From: Pseudomonas sp. Bout1
Lineage (GTDB): Bacteria > Pseudomonadota > Gammaproteobacteria > Pseudomonadales > Pseudomonadaceae
DNA length: 64,000 bases
NCBI RefSeq assembly: GCF_034314165.1
Contig: NZ_JAVIWK010000001.1
Location: forward strand, 6,153,001-6,217,000
Reading direction: 5' to 3'
Shown: one piece after another, positions 1 through 8,093 of the stretch
How the letters are laid out: each line of letters opens with the position of its first letter
Numbering within the stretch: position 1 is the first letter of the stretch
The notes under the pieces: model-generated
What the model was told of the DNA's origin: nothing
Databases searched by the model: none
Seen by the model: only the letters and a program-made list of their open reading frames with translations
Position numbers and translations under genes: made by a program

Positions 1-660
1 CGCCAGCATCAACACACCGTGCCACAAGCTCGGCACCTGCCAGAAGAATGGCACCAGCGCACTCATCACCAGGGTGTTGCACAGCCCGGCGAAGAAATTG
101 CTGGTAGTCGGTGTGTCGTACTTGCTGAGGATGCGCGTAAGCAGTTGGTAGAAGCAGAAGAACAGCGCAGAGGTCAGCGGTAGCAATACCGCCGGGGTGA
201 ACAGCTCACCGCCCGGATGCACAATGATCAGCACCCCGATAAACCCGCAAATCACCGCCAGCCATTGGCCACGTGTCACGTGCTCGCCCAACAGCGGCAC
301 CGACAATGCGGTGACCAGGATCGGCGCAAGAAAGTTGACTGCCGTGGCCTCGGCCAACGGGATAAAGTGCAGCGCCGCGGTGAAGAACAAGCTGGTGCCC
401 AGCAGGCACAACGCCCGCGCCACTTGCAACAACGGCCGCTTGCTGCGCAGCACCCGCAAGCCTGATTGCGGCAGGAATATCCCGGCCATCAACAGCGTGT
501 GCACCAGGTACCGGGCCCACACCACCATCACAATCGGGTAAAACCCGGCCAGGTATTTGGACAGCGCGTCGTGGCTGGAAAACAGAAAGGTGGCCACCAC
601 AATCAGCAAAATGCCTTTGAGTGGGTGGTTGACGCCGGAAAGTGGGGTGCTGAGGGTCAT
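1..660 (-). CDS. DMT-superfamily (EamA) transporter, C-terminus cut by window edge
   Basis: An open frame of 220 codons starts with ATG at 660 and runs off the left edge without a stop. The translation begins MTLSTPLSGVNHPLKG and shows alternating hydrophobic helices: LLIVVATFLFSS near the N-terminus, then a helix containing WARYLVHTLLMAGIF, then ALHFIPLAEATAVNFLAPILVTALS, the usual EamA pattern ending the first half-repeat. The second half begins near residue 140. The family exports small metabolites or drugs across the inner membrane, but the substrate cannot be told from sequence. It is divergent from the lipoprotein gene that follows, with a shared 186-bp control region. Confidence 0.85.
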   Translation of the reverse strand, partial: MTLSTPLSGVNHPLKGILLIVVATFLFSSHDALSKYLAGFYPIVMVVWARYLVHTLLMAGIFLPQSGLRVLRSKRPLLQVARALCLLGTSLFFTAALHFIPLAEATAVNFLAPILVTALSVPLLGEHVTRGQWLAVICGFIGVLIIVHPGGELFTPAVLLPLTSALFFCFYQLLTRILSKYDTPTTSNFFAGLCNTLVMSALVPFFWQVPSLWHGVLMLA

Positions 661-846
661 TGCATTCTCTTGAGTGGCAGGCTGAAATGACCGCCGCATA
701 CCGCGGCATAATCTAGAACGGGTGACGCGCCTCGCTCAAGAGCATAACCAAACACTGTTCGAACAGCGCACTAAATTGCGCTTTTCCAGTCCAACGCTCC
801 GCGTCCATCCGCCCATTGCGCGTTTTTTAACCAAGGCCTTCGCACC

Positions 847-1263
847 ATGAAAAAAACTCTGTTTATTCTTTCGACCCTTGCGCTGCTCAGTGCCTGCGAC
901 AAGCAAGCCGAAACCGCCAAAGCGCCGGCCCCGCCGTCTGTTCAAGCGACCCTGGTACCAGAAGTTCTGCCCACCGATAAATGGGTGGGCAAGTGGATCG
1001 GCGTCGAAGGCCTGAACCTGACCATCGCCAAGGACGACAGCATCGGCCGTGGCCACTATGTACTGACCATGAAATACGGCCTGGACGACGATGACTCCGG
1101 CACCTTCAAGGGCGAAGCGTCCGAAGACGGCATTACCTTTGAACGCCCGGACGGCCCACAGATCCTCAGCGCCGGCGACGGCGAAGCCACCGGTCTGAAA
1201 TGGCTGGCCGACAAAAAGGATTGCCTGGTGGTCGATACCGGCGAAGGTTATTGCCGCGACTGA
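847..1263 (+). CDS. small conserved lipoprotein
   Basis: 138 residues. The N-terminus is a lipoprotein signal: two lysines, a hydrophobic stretch and the lipobox LSAC with the acylated cysteine at residue 17, followed by an Ala/Pro-rich linker to about residue 42. The remaining ~95 residues form a small domain containing WVGKWIGVEG, three consecutive aspartates (DDDD near residue 78) and two late cysteines in KDCLVV and GYCRD that could form a disulfide. I do not recognise a functional family. It probably sits in the periplasm attached to a membrane. The start codon follows a run of intergenic sequence with no closer alternative ATG. A REP pair follows immediately. Confidence 0.75.
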   Translation: MKKTLFILSTLALLSACDKQAETAKAPAPPSVQATLVPEVLPTDKWVGKWIGVEGLNLTIAKDDSIGRGHYVLTMKYGLDDDDSGTFKGEASEDGITFERPDGPQILSAGDGEATGLKWLADKKDCLVVDTGEGYCRD

Positions 1264-1282
1264 CACAAACTGGACACCTTCA

Positions 1283-1418
1283 CCTGTGACGAGCGGGCTT
1301 GCCCCGCGTTGGGCTGCGCAGCAGCCCCATAACAGGCAAAAGTGTTCTTTCTGGAAGGTTTCGGTGTTCTTATTGGGATGGCTACGCAGCCCAACGCGGG
1401 GCAAGCCCCCTCGCCACC
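1283..1418. repeat. REP pair (inverted), GGGGCAAGCCC class
   Basis: Two imperfect inverted copies of a sequence built on CGGGCTTGCCCCGCGTTGGG and its complement, separated by about 50 bp, can fold into a long hairpin. A related pair sits at 7993-8088. These are non-autonomous REP elements between genes. Confidence 0.75.
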
Positions 1419-1488
1419 GACAGCCGGACTGGCGCCAACCCTACACACCAACAACACTGAGCTGCAGGTTCATCAAGAGGATTGCCAC

Positions 1489-2379
1489 ATGCTATGGAAA
1501 AAAGGCCGACGCAGCGACAACGTGGTGGACGCCCGCGATGACAGTGGCGGCGGTGGCGGTGGCATGCGCTTTGGTGGCGGCAAGGGCTTGAGCCTGACGG
1601 CGATCGTACTGATCGTCGGCATCGGCTGGCTGACCGGCCAGGACCCGATGCAGATCCTCGGGCAACTCAGTGGCCAGCTCACCGAGCAAGCGCCCTCCGT
1701 CAGCCCGCAAACCCGCCAGGCACCGCCCGCAAACGATGAACAGGCCGACTTCGTGCGCGCGGTGCTCGGTGACACCGAAGACACCTGGGCCCAGGTGTTC
1801 CAGGAAAACGGCCTGACCTACAAGAACCCCAAATTGATTCTGTTCCGTGGCCGGGTGAACTCCGCCTGCGGTGGTGCCACGTCCGCCAGCGGGCCGTTCT
1901 ATTGCCCGGCAGACCAGCAGGTGTACCTGGACCTGGATTTCTTCCGGGAAATGTCCCAGCGCTTCAAGGCCGCCGGCGATTTCGCCCAGGCCTACGTAAT
2001 CGCACATGAAGTCGGGCACCACGTTCAGACGTTGCTGGGCATCTCAGCGAAGATTCAGGCAGCCCGCCAGCAAGGCCGGCAGATGCAAGGCGACGGCGGC
2101 CTGCTGGTACACCAGGAACTGCAAGCCGACTGCTTTGCCGGCGTATGGGCCAACCGTGCGCAAAAGCGCCTGAACTGGCTGGAGCCCGGCGACATTGAAG
2201 AAGCACTGAATGCGGCCAACGCCATTGGCGATGACCGCTTGCAGCAACAGGGCCAGGGCCGCGTGGTGCCTGACTCGTTTACCCACGGCACCTCGGCACA
2301 GCGGGTTCGCTGGTTCAAGACCGGCTTCGCCCAGGGCCAGATCACTCAATGCGATACCTTTACCGCCAAGAGCCTTTAA
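1489..2379 (+). CDS. neutral zinc metallopeptidase, YpfJ family
   Basis: 296 residues from the ATG at 1489, chosen because AGAGG lies about 10 bases upstream and the translation opens MLWKKGRRSDNVVDARD, the charged start typical of the YpfJ/KPN_02809 family. An upstream in-frame ATG at 1342 lies inside the REP pair and is rejected. A glycine-rich stretch precedes one membrane helix (about residues 37-53). The zinc site is HEVGH at residues 173-177, with AYVIA just before it. The protein is probably anchored by its N-terminal helix with the peptidase domain outside the cytoplasm; the substrate is unknown. The stop is directly followed by the ATG of the next gene, so the two are co-translated. 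Confidence 0.88.
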   Translation: MLWKKGRRSDNVVDARDDSGGGGGGMRFGGGKGLSLTAIVLIVGIGWLTGQDPMQILGQLSGQLTEQAPSVSPQTRQAPPANDEQADFVRAVLGDTEDTWAQVFQENGLTYKNPKLILFRGRVNSACGGATSASGPFYCPADQQVYLDLDFFREMSQRFKAAGDFAQAYVIAHEVGHHVQTLLGISAKIQAARQQGRQMQGDGGLLVHQELQADCFAGVWANRAQKRLNWLEPGDIEEALNAANAIGDDRLQQQGQGRVVPDSFTHGTSAQRVRWFKTGFAQGQITQCDTFTAKSL

Positions 2380-3357
2380 ATGAATAAACGACTGGGTCTG
2401 CTGTTAGGTTTGTTGATCACCTGTTCCACCCCCACCTGGGCCGCCGAGCATGGCGTCAAGGAAGTCAGCCCCGACCGTTTCCACCTGGACGCTGGCGACC
2501 TCAGCGTCGGCTTGAGCCAGGACTGGCGCCAGCCGCTGCCTCACGTCACCCGCGCACTGATCATCGTGCATGGCCGCTTGCGCAACGCGATGACCTACCT
2601 GGACAGCGGCGAAAAAGCCGCCCAGGCTGCGGGGCAAAACACCAACACCCTGGTGATTGCGCCGCAATTCCTTAACCAGACCGACCTCAAGCGCAACCAG
2701 ATCGACAGCCAGACCCTGCGCTGGAACAGCAATGACTGGATGGCCGGCGAGCCGTCCACCGGCCCGGGCCAGATCAGCTCCTACGGCGCGCTGGACCAGA
2801 TCATCAAGCACCTGGGCAACCGCAAGCTGTTCCCCAACCTGAAGGAAATCGTGGTGGCCGGCCATTCCGGCGGCGGCCAGGTGGTGCAGCGTTTTGCCCT
2901 GACCGGGCATGATCACCCACTGCTGCAAACCGAGGGCATCAGCTTGCGCTATGTGGTGGCCAACCCGTCGTCCTACGCCTACTTCAGCCCACAGCGGCCG
3001 GTGAAGTTCGATGTGGCCAGTTGCCCGGGCTTCAACGACTGGAAATACGGCATGCAAAACCTGCCGGCCTACGCCAAGGGGCAAAGTGCCGAGCAGCTTG
3101 AGCAGGCGTATGTGTCGCGCAACGTCACTTACCTGCTGGGCCAGCAGGACACCGACCCGAATCACCCGGCGCTGGACAAAAGCTGTGGGGCTGAAACCCA
3201 GGGCGCGTATCGCTTGATTCGCGGGCACAACTATTTTGACTACCTCAAGCAGCGGCACCCGCAGTTGGGCCACAAACTGGTTGAAGTACCGGGGGTTGGG
3301 CACAACGGGGACGGGATGTTTACTTCGCCTGAAGGGCAGAAGGTGTTGTTCCAATAA
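2380..3357 (+). CDS. secreted alpha/beta-hydrolase-like protein
   Basis: 325 residues, starting immediately after the stop of the metallopeptidase gene with no gap. The first ~21 residues form a Sec signal peptide ending TWA before AEH. The fold signature is the nucleophile elbow GHSGGGQ with the candidate serine at residue 163. An earlier strand ends IIVHGR, probably the oxyanion strand, and a late histidine in GVGHNGDG is the candidate catalytic base. It is therefore likely a periplasmic esterase or peptidase of the alpha/beta-hydrolase fold. Its pairing with an extracytoplasmic zinc peptidase suggests a shared envelope role, but the substrate is unknown. Confidence 0.8.
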   Translation: MNKRLGLLLGLLITCSTPTWAAEHGVKEVSPDRFHLDAGDLSVGLSQDWRQPLPHVTRALIIVHGRLRNAMTYLDSGEKAAQAAGQNTNTLVIAPQFLNQTDLKRNQIDSQTLRWNSNDWMAGEPSTGPGQISSYGALDQIIKHLGNRKLFPNLKEIVVAGHSGGGQVVQRFALTGHDHPLLQTEGISLRYVVANPSSYAYFSPQRPVKFDVASCPGFNDWKYGMQNLPAYAKGQSAEQLEQAYVSRNVTYLLGQQDTDPNHPALDKSCGAETQGAYRLIRGHNYFDYLKQRHPQLGHKLVEVPGVGHNGDGMFTSPEGQKVLFQ

Positions 3358-3382
3358 CCACTGAAGAAACCGGATCAAAAAT

Positions 3383-3486
3383 GTGGGAGCCGGCTTGTGT
3401 GGGAGCTGGCTTGCCTGCGATAGCATCACCTCGGCCTAGCTGAAAGACCGAGGTGCCTGCATCGCGGGCAAGCCCGGCTCCCACAC
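3383..3486. repeat. REP pair, GTGGGAGCTGGCTTGCCTGCGAT class (with extra partial copy)
   Basis: Two full arms of the main REP class in this window face each other around a short inner hairpin (ACCTCGG ... CCGAGGT). A truncated third copy (GTGGGAGCCGGCTTGT) directly precedes the left arm, so this element has an extra half unit. It lies between convergent genes and may also act in transcription termination. Confidence 0.85.
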
Positions 3487-3521
3487 AAACCAGCTGCCAC
3501 AGTTGATCTTCATTGCTGGTG

Positions 3522-4109
3522 CTAAATCATCCGGCGCAATACCGCGCAATCTTCAGCATGCCAATCCGCCAGCTCCGGCCACGGGTTATCCGGCAGATTG
3601 ACCAACACCGTCTTGGTCCCCGCCGCCCGCCCGCAATCCAGGTCAAACCGGTAATCACCGACCATCACCATCTCTTGCGGCGCCACGTCCCACGCCTCAG
3701 CCAGCTTCAGCAGCCCACCCGGATCAGGCTTTGGCGGCGCATCATCGCGCCCCAACACGTCCTCAACCGCAAAGCAGTCCGCCAGGCCGATCGCCTGCAA
3801 CGTCACATGGGCCAGCTCCCGCGCATTGCGCGTCAGGATGCCCAGGCGATAACCCCGCCCGGCCAATTCCCGCACCAACTCCACCGCACCAACTGCCGCC
3901 ACCGAACCCAGCGCCAACTCACGCTCATGCTCCAGCAACCACGCATGCTTGGCCGACGCTTCATCAGCCGGCAACGCCGCCAGGTGCGTAAGAATGTCGT
4001 CAGTCGCCGGAATCTCCAGTGCTACACGAATTGCCGCAAAGTCATGCACGGCCACGGTCAAGGTGCCATCCATGTCGAACACCCAATGCTTCACATCTCC
4101 CAGGCTCAT
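3522..4109 (-). CDS. HAD-family phosphatase
   Basis: 195 residues. The ATG at 4109 overlaps the stop of the upstream tesB gene (ATGA, 4-base overlap), so the two are translationally coupled; longer in-frame starts inside tesB are rejected. Motif I is DMDGT with nucleophile Asp12 and acid/base Asp14. Motif II is LTRNA, and motif III/IV appears as PKPDPGG followed by MVGDYRFDLDCG, which supplies the late aspartates. The cap is small and helical. The family cleaves phosphate esters such as phosphoglycolate or sugar phosphates; the exact substrate is unknown. Length and layout resemble Pseudomonas Gph/YqaB-like HADs. Confidence 0.88.
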   Translation of the reverse strand: MSLGDVKHWVFDMDGTLTVAVHDFAAIRVALEIPATDDILTHLAALPADEASAKHAWLLEHERELALGSVAAVGAVELVRELAGRGYRLGILTRNARELAHVTLQAIGLADCFAVEDVLGRDDAPPKPDPGGLLKLAEAWDVAPQEMVMVGDYRFDLDCGRAAGTKTVLVNLPDNPWPELADWHAEDCAVLRRMI

Positions 4110-4975
4110 GCCCAGTCCTTGCGATGGCGAATCAGGCCTTCCTGCGTGACCGACGCCACCAGTTGCCCGGCGCGGTTGTACACGCTGCCCCGGGAGAACC
4201 CACGGGAATTGCCGGCCCACGGGCTGTCCATGGCGTAGAGCAACCAGTCATCGGCGCGCAGGTCAGCGTGGAACCACAGCGCGTGGTCGAGGCTGGCGAC
4301 TTGCATGTCTTTCTGCCACACCGTCTTGCCATGAGGCAGCAAAGAGGTGGTCAGCAGGCCAAAGTCCGAGGCGTAGGCCAGCAGGTATTTGTGCAGCGCC
4401 GGCGAGTCGGCCAAGGCGCCATCCGCACGAAACCACACGTACTTGACCGGGTCGGACGGCTGCGGGTTGTACGGGTCTTTCTCGGTTACAGGCCGCACTT
4501 CGATTGGCTTGGGGCACAGCAGCTTTTCGCGCATGTGCTCAGGAATCAGGTGCGCGCGCTGTTGGGTCAGTTCCAGCTCCGACGGCAGGTTTTCCGGGCC
4601 GACCACCACGGGCATGGTGGTCTGGTGCTCGAAGCCTTCTTCGTCGTACTGGAACGAAGCACTGCAGGTGAATATCGGGTTGCCCTTTTGGATCGCCGTC
4701 ACGCGGCGCGTGCTGAAGCTGCCGCCGTCGCGCACCCGGTCCACCGAATACACCACCGGCAATGCTGCATCGCCAGGGCGCAGGAAGTAACCGTGCAGCG
4801 AATGCACATGCCGCGTTTCTTCAACGGTCTGGCTCGCCGCCGACAGCGACTGGCCCAGTACCTGGCCGCCGAACAGCTGGCGAAAGCCCAGGTCCTGGCT
4901 ACGGCCGCGAAACAGGTTTTCTTCGATCGGCTCCAGGGTCAGCAGGTCCACCAGATCTTCCAACACTTGGCTCAT
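4106..4975 (-). CDS. tesB: acyl-CoA thioesterase II
   Basis: 289 residues, a double hot-dog protein of the TesB family that hydrolyses medium- and long-chain acyl-CoA to free acid and CoA in the cytosol. The N-terminus MSQVLEDLVDLL followed by EENLFRG and FGGQVLGQSL matches the family. The second hot-dog repeat carries the SLDHALWFH segment, and the family's catalytic Asp is expected within it. A C-terminal stretch VYNRAGQLVASVTQEGL is also typical. The start is the first methionine before the conserved region; earlier codons to 5041 would overlap the gap and lack homology. It is first of a two-gene unit with the HAD phosphatase. Confidence 0.93.
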   Translation of the reverse strand: MSQVLEDLVDLLTLEPIEENLFRGRSQDLGFRQLFGGQVLGQSLSAASQTVEETRHVHSLHGYFLRPGDAALPVVYSVDRVRDGGSFSTRRVTAIQKGNPIFTCSASFQYDEEGFEHQTTMPVVVGPENLPSELELTQQRAHLIPEHMREKLLCPKPIEVRPVTEKDPYNPQPSDPVKYVWFRADGALADSPALHKYLLAYASDFGLLTTSLLPHGKTVWQKDMQVASLDHALWFHADLRADDWLLYAMDSPWAGNSRGFSRGSVYNRAGQLVASVTQEGLIRHRKDWA

Positions 4976-5016
4976 AGAGCATCTCCTACAACAATCTATT
5001 GGGCATTCCGGGCTGC

Positions 5017-5586
5017 TTATCCGTGCAGCGTGTCCAACCATTGGGCGCGGGTGATGCGATACAACACATGATGCCGCACCGGGTCATCGGCTGCGACCTT
5101 GGGGTGTTCAAAATCTGCCTGGGGATCGTAATGCATACCGATGGCCTGCATGACTTTTTGTGATGGCAGATTGGCCTCAGTGGTAAACGCGACAATCTCA
5201 TCCAGCTTCAGCCGGTCAAAACCGCAGCGCAGGGCGGTCCAGGCGGCTTCGCTGGCATACCCCAAACCCCAATGTTCCCTGGCCAGGCGCCAGCCAATTT
5301 CCACCGCTGGGGTGAACGCGGCGTCGAAGCTCACATTCAGCAACCCGGTAAGGCCGATGAATTCGCCGCTGTCCTTGCGCTGCAAGGCCCACAGGCCAAA
5401 ACCATACTCGGCAAAATGGCCGCGAATGCGCCCGATCAGCGCGGCGCTTTCCAGGCGGCTCAGGGTGGCCGGGAAATAACGCATCACCTGTGGGTCGGCG
5501 CACATGCGCGCAAACTCCGGCAAGTCGGCATCACTCCACTGTCGCAGCACCAGGCGTGCGCTTTCCAATTCCAGTATCGGCTCCAT
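5017..5586 (-). CDS. GNAT-family N-acetyltransferase (RimJ/RimL type)
   Basis: 189 residues, starting at the ATG at 5586, which is preceded by a strong purine-rich site (GGGAGGGGGACC). The opening LELESARLVLRQW followed by DLPEFARM is the RimJ/RimL-like start, and the acetyl-CoA binding loop appears as EIGWRLAREHWGLGYASEAA. Later TTEANLPSQKVMQAIGM is the conserved C-terminal half of the domain. Such enzymes acetylate the amino terminus of proteins or small amines using acetyl-CoA. The target is not deducible. It is divergent from the deacetylase-like gene to its right, an acetylase/deacetylase neighbour pair that may be coincidental. Confidence 0.9.
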   Translation of the reverse strand: MEPILELESARLVLRQWSDADLPEFARMCADPQVMRYFPATLSRLESAALIGRIRGHFAEYGFGLWALQRKDSGEFIGLTGLLNVSFDAAFTPAVEIGWRLAREHWGLGYASEAAWTALRCGFDRLKLDEIVAFTTEANLPSQKVMQAIGMHYDPQADFEHPKVAADDPVRHHVLYRITRAQWLDTLHG

Positions 5587-5662
5587 TGGTCCCCCTCCCT
5601 TGCCATGTGCGTGAGTGTAACGCGCTGTTAAGATCCGTCGCTGGTTCCCGTCAGAAATCGCC

Positions 5663-6583
5663 ATGCCCTTGCCACTGATCTACCACGACGACTACAGCCC
5701 CGAGTTCCCGGCGGACCACCGCTTCCCCATGGATAAATTCCGCCTGTTGCGTGACCACCTGGTGGAGAGCGGCCTGACCCGGGACAGCCAATTGCTGCGC
5801 CCGCAACTGTGCCCCGCCGAGATTCTGGCCCTGGCCCATGAACCTGGGTATATCGAACGCTACATGAGTGGCGAGTTGTCTCGCGAAGACCAGCGGCGCC
5901 TTGGCCTGCCCTGGAGCGAAGCCCTGGCCCGGCGCACCGTACGCGCGGTGGGCGGCTCGCTGCTGGCTGCCGAACAGGCGCTGGAACACGGCCTGGCCTG
6001 CCACCTGGCCGGCGGCACCCATCACGCCCACTACGACTACCCGGCGGGTTTCTGCATCTTCAATGACCTGGCGGTGATCAGCCGCTACCTGCTGGCAAGC
6101 GGGCGGGTCAACCGAGTGCTGATCTTCGACTGCGATGTGCACCAGGGCGACGGCACCGCGCGCATCCTGCACGACACACCGGACGCAATCACCGTGTCCC
6201 TGCACTGCGAAAAGAACTTCCCCGCCCGCAAGGCCGAAAGCGACTGGGACATCCCGCTGCCGATGGGCATGGGCGACGCGGATTACCTCAAGGTGGTGGA
6301 CGATGCCCTCAACTACCTTCTGCCGCTGTATCAGCCCGACCTGGTGCTGTACGACGCGGGCGTGGATGTGCACAAGGATGACGCCCTCGGCTACCTCAAG
6401 CTGACAGACGAAGGCGTGGCTGCCCGTGACGAAAGCGTGATGCGTCACTGCCTGGGCCGCGATATCCCGGTGGTCGGCGTGATCGGCGGTGGCTATAGCA
6501 AGGACCGCCCGGCCCTGGCCCGTCGCCACGGGATCCTGCACCACAGTGCGCAGCGCGTCTGGACGTCATCAGGCTGTCATTGA
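5663..6583 (+). CDS. histone-deacetylase-family (class II-like) amidohydrolase
   Basis: 306 residues of the bacterial HDAC/acetoin-utilisation/acetylpolyamine amidohydrolase superfamily. Signature elements are the paired histidines in GGTHHAHYDYPAGFC (His120-His121), the zinc ligands DCDVHQGDG (Asp158, His160), the third zinc-ligand region DAGVDVHKDD, and the late GGGY. All catalytic positions look intact, so it should be an active zinc deacetylase of an acetyl-lysine or acetylated small molecule in the cytosol. In Pseudomonas such enzymes are usually annotated as histone deacetylase family proteins without a proven substrate. Confidence 0.9.
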   Translation: MPLPLIYHDDYSPEFPADHRFPMDKFRLLRDHLVESGLTRDSQLLRPQLCPAEILALAHEPGYIERYMSGELSREDQRRLGLPWSEALARRTVRAVGGSLLAAEQALEHGLACHLAGGTHHAHYDYPAGFCIFNDLAVISRYLLASGRVNRVLIFDCDVHQGDGTARILHDTPDAITVSLHCEKNFPARKAESDWDIPLPMGMGDADYLKVVDDALNYLLPLYQPDLVLYDAGVDVHKDDALGYLKLTDEGVAARDESVMRHCLGRDIPVVGVIGGGYSKDRPALARRHGILHHSAQRVWTSSGCH

Positions 6584-6593
6584 GTGATGCACG

Positions 6594-7206
6594 TTACCCA
6601 CAATCGCTGTGGAACTGCCTGTGGATAACCTGAGTGAAAGCCCCTGCACGCCATAACCTGCGTGCCCTGCAAGCCGCTGTACGTTTTTTGATCAGGCAGC
6701 ATCGCCGTCCTCGGGTAGAATGCTCGGCCTACTTTGCCGAACCGCAGTTATCCCCATGCCCCAGACTCAAACCTCACCTCACGTCATCATCATCGGCGGC
6801 GGCCCCGCCGGGCTGATGGCCGCCGAAGTGTTGAGCCAGGCCGGGGTGCGAGTCGACCTGTACGACGGCATGCCGTCGGTGGGCCGCAAGTTCCTGCTGG
6901 CGGGCGTGGGCGGCATGAACATCACCCATTCCGAACCTTACCCGGCGTTTCTGTCGCGCTATGCCGAGCGGGCGCCGTTCATGGCGCCGTTGCTGCGTCA
7001 GTTCGGTGCCGACGCGTTGTGCGAATGGATACACGGGCTGGGGATTGAAACCTTTGTCGGCAGCTCCGGCCGGGTATTTCCTACCGACATGAAAGCCGCC
7101 CCGCTGCTGCGCGCCTGGCTCAAGCGCCTGCGGGACCAGGGCGTAGTTATCCACACCCGCCATCGCTGGCTGGGCTGGCATGCCGACGGCAGTCTGCTTA
7201 TCCACA
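6594..7206. promoter_or_regulatory. cluster of DnaA-box-like 9-mers
   Basis: Three perfect consensus DnaA boxes occur here: TTATCCACA complement at 6620-6628, and TTATCCACA at 7147-7155 and 7198-7206. Near matches are TTACCCACA at 6594-6602 and TTATCCCCA at 6748-6756. The first lie between genes and the last two lie inside the flavoprotein gene. The arrangement could titrate DnaA or modulate transcription of the flavoprotein gene; function is inference. Confidence 0.45.
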
Positions 7207-7988
7207 GCCCCGAAGGCGACAAAAGCGTACGCGGTGATGCGGTGCTGCTGGCGTTGGGCGGCGGCAGTTGGTCACGGCTGGGCTCGGACGGGGCCTGGCT
7301 GAAGCTGCTGGAAGACGAAGGCGTGCCGTATGCGGCGCTGCAACCGAGCAATTGTGGCTTCGAGGTGTCGGCCTGGAGCGAGTTGATGGTCAGCAAATTC
7401 GCCGGGGCACCGTTGAAAAACGTCGCCATCGGGTTGGCGGACGATAAACCCAGGTTGGGTGAATGCGTGATCACCGCCACGGGTATCGAAGGCAGCCTGA
7501 TCTACGCGTTGTCGGCGCCGATTCGTGAGGCGATCAACCGGGATGGTTCGGCCACGGTGCATATCGACCTGCTGCCCAGCAAGCCGCTGGACAAGGTGAT
7601 TGCGGCGCTGGGCAAGCCACGCGGGTCACGCTCGATGAGCAAGCATTTGCACAGTCAGTTGGGATTGGATGGGGTAAAGGCGGCGCTGTTGCGGGAGTTG
7701 ACGCCGGCCGAGCATTTCAATGATCCGGCGCAGTTGGCGGTGGATATCAAGGCGCTGCCTTTGAGGCTGGTTAAAACCCGACCGATCGATGAAGCCATCA
7801 GTACAGCGGGCGGTGTGCCGTTTGAAGTGCTGGATGAACGGCTGATGATCAAGCAACTACCGGGCGTATTTTGCGCGGGCGAGATGCTGGATTGGGAAGC
7901 ACCCACGGGCGGGTATTTGCTGACGGGGTGTTTTGCCAGCGGGCAGGTCGCCGGGCGTGGTGTATTGGAATGGTTGAACGCCAACTGA
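6756..7988 (+). CDS. NAD(P)/FAD-dependent oxidoreductase, HI0933/YhiN family (TIGR03862 type)
   Basis: 410 residues from the ATG at 6756; an earlier in-frame ATG at 6720 adds twelve unrelated residues and is rejected. The Rossmann FAD motif is IIIGGGPAGLMAAEVL near residues 9-24, followed by the second family signature GRKFLLAGVGGMNITHSE. The C-terminal FAD-contact segment is VFCAGEMLDWEAPTGGYLLTGCFASG. This is the HI0933-like flavoprotein family, common but without a firmly assigned reaction. It stands alone, with a DnaA-box cluster around its 5' end and a REP pair after its stop. Confidence 0.88.
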   Translation: MPQTQTSPHVIIIGGGPAGLMAAEVLSQAGVRVDLYDGMPSVGRKFLLAGVGGMNITHSEPYPAFLSRYAERAPFMAPLLRQFGADALCEWIHGLGIETFVGSSGRVFPTDMKAAPLLRAWLKRLRDQGVVIHTRHRWLGWHADGSLLIHSPEGDKSVRGDAVLLALGGGSWSRLGSDGAWLKLLEDEGVPYAALQPSNCGFEVSAWSELMVSKFAGAPLKNVAIGLADDKPRLGECVITATGIEGSLIYALSAPIREAINRDGSATVHIDLLPSKPLDKVIAALGKPRGSRSMSKHLHSQLGLDGVKAALLRELTPAEHFNDPAQLAVDIKALPLRLVKTRPIDEAISTAGGVPFEVLDERLMIKQLPGVFCAGEMLDWEAPTGGYLLTGCFASGQVAGRGVLEWLNAN

Positions 7989-7992
7989 TTAC

Positions 7993-8088
7993 CTGTGGCG
8001 AGGGAGCTTGCTCCCGCTGGGCTGCGTAGCGGCCCCAAAAAAGCGGGAGCGCTGCGCACTCCAGCGGGAGCAAGCTCCCTCGCCACAG
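7993..8088. repeat. REP pair, GAGGGAGCTTGCTCCCGCTGG class
   Basis: Two near-perfect inverted arms (GTGGCGAGGGAGCTTGCTCC and its complement) form a long hairpin exactly between two convergent genes, five bases after one stop and six before the other. It could serve as a bidirectional terminator. Confidence 0.85.
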
Positions 8089-8093
8089 TGACC

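Noticed and set aside
1342..1488. Earlier ATG start for the zinc peptidase
   Set aside because: The extra residues come from the REP pair; a ribosome site precedes the ATG at 1489 instead.
2404..3429. Long antisense open frame over the hydrolase gene
   Set aside because: Repetitive, arginine-, valine- and glutamine-rich shadow frame typical of GC-rich DNA; the opposite strand carries a signal peptide, lipase elbow and normal codon use.
4019..5071. 350-codon frame opposite tesB
   Set aside because: Shadow frame; tesB is clearly coding on the other strand.
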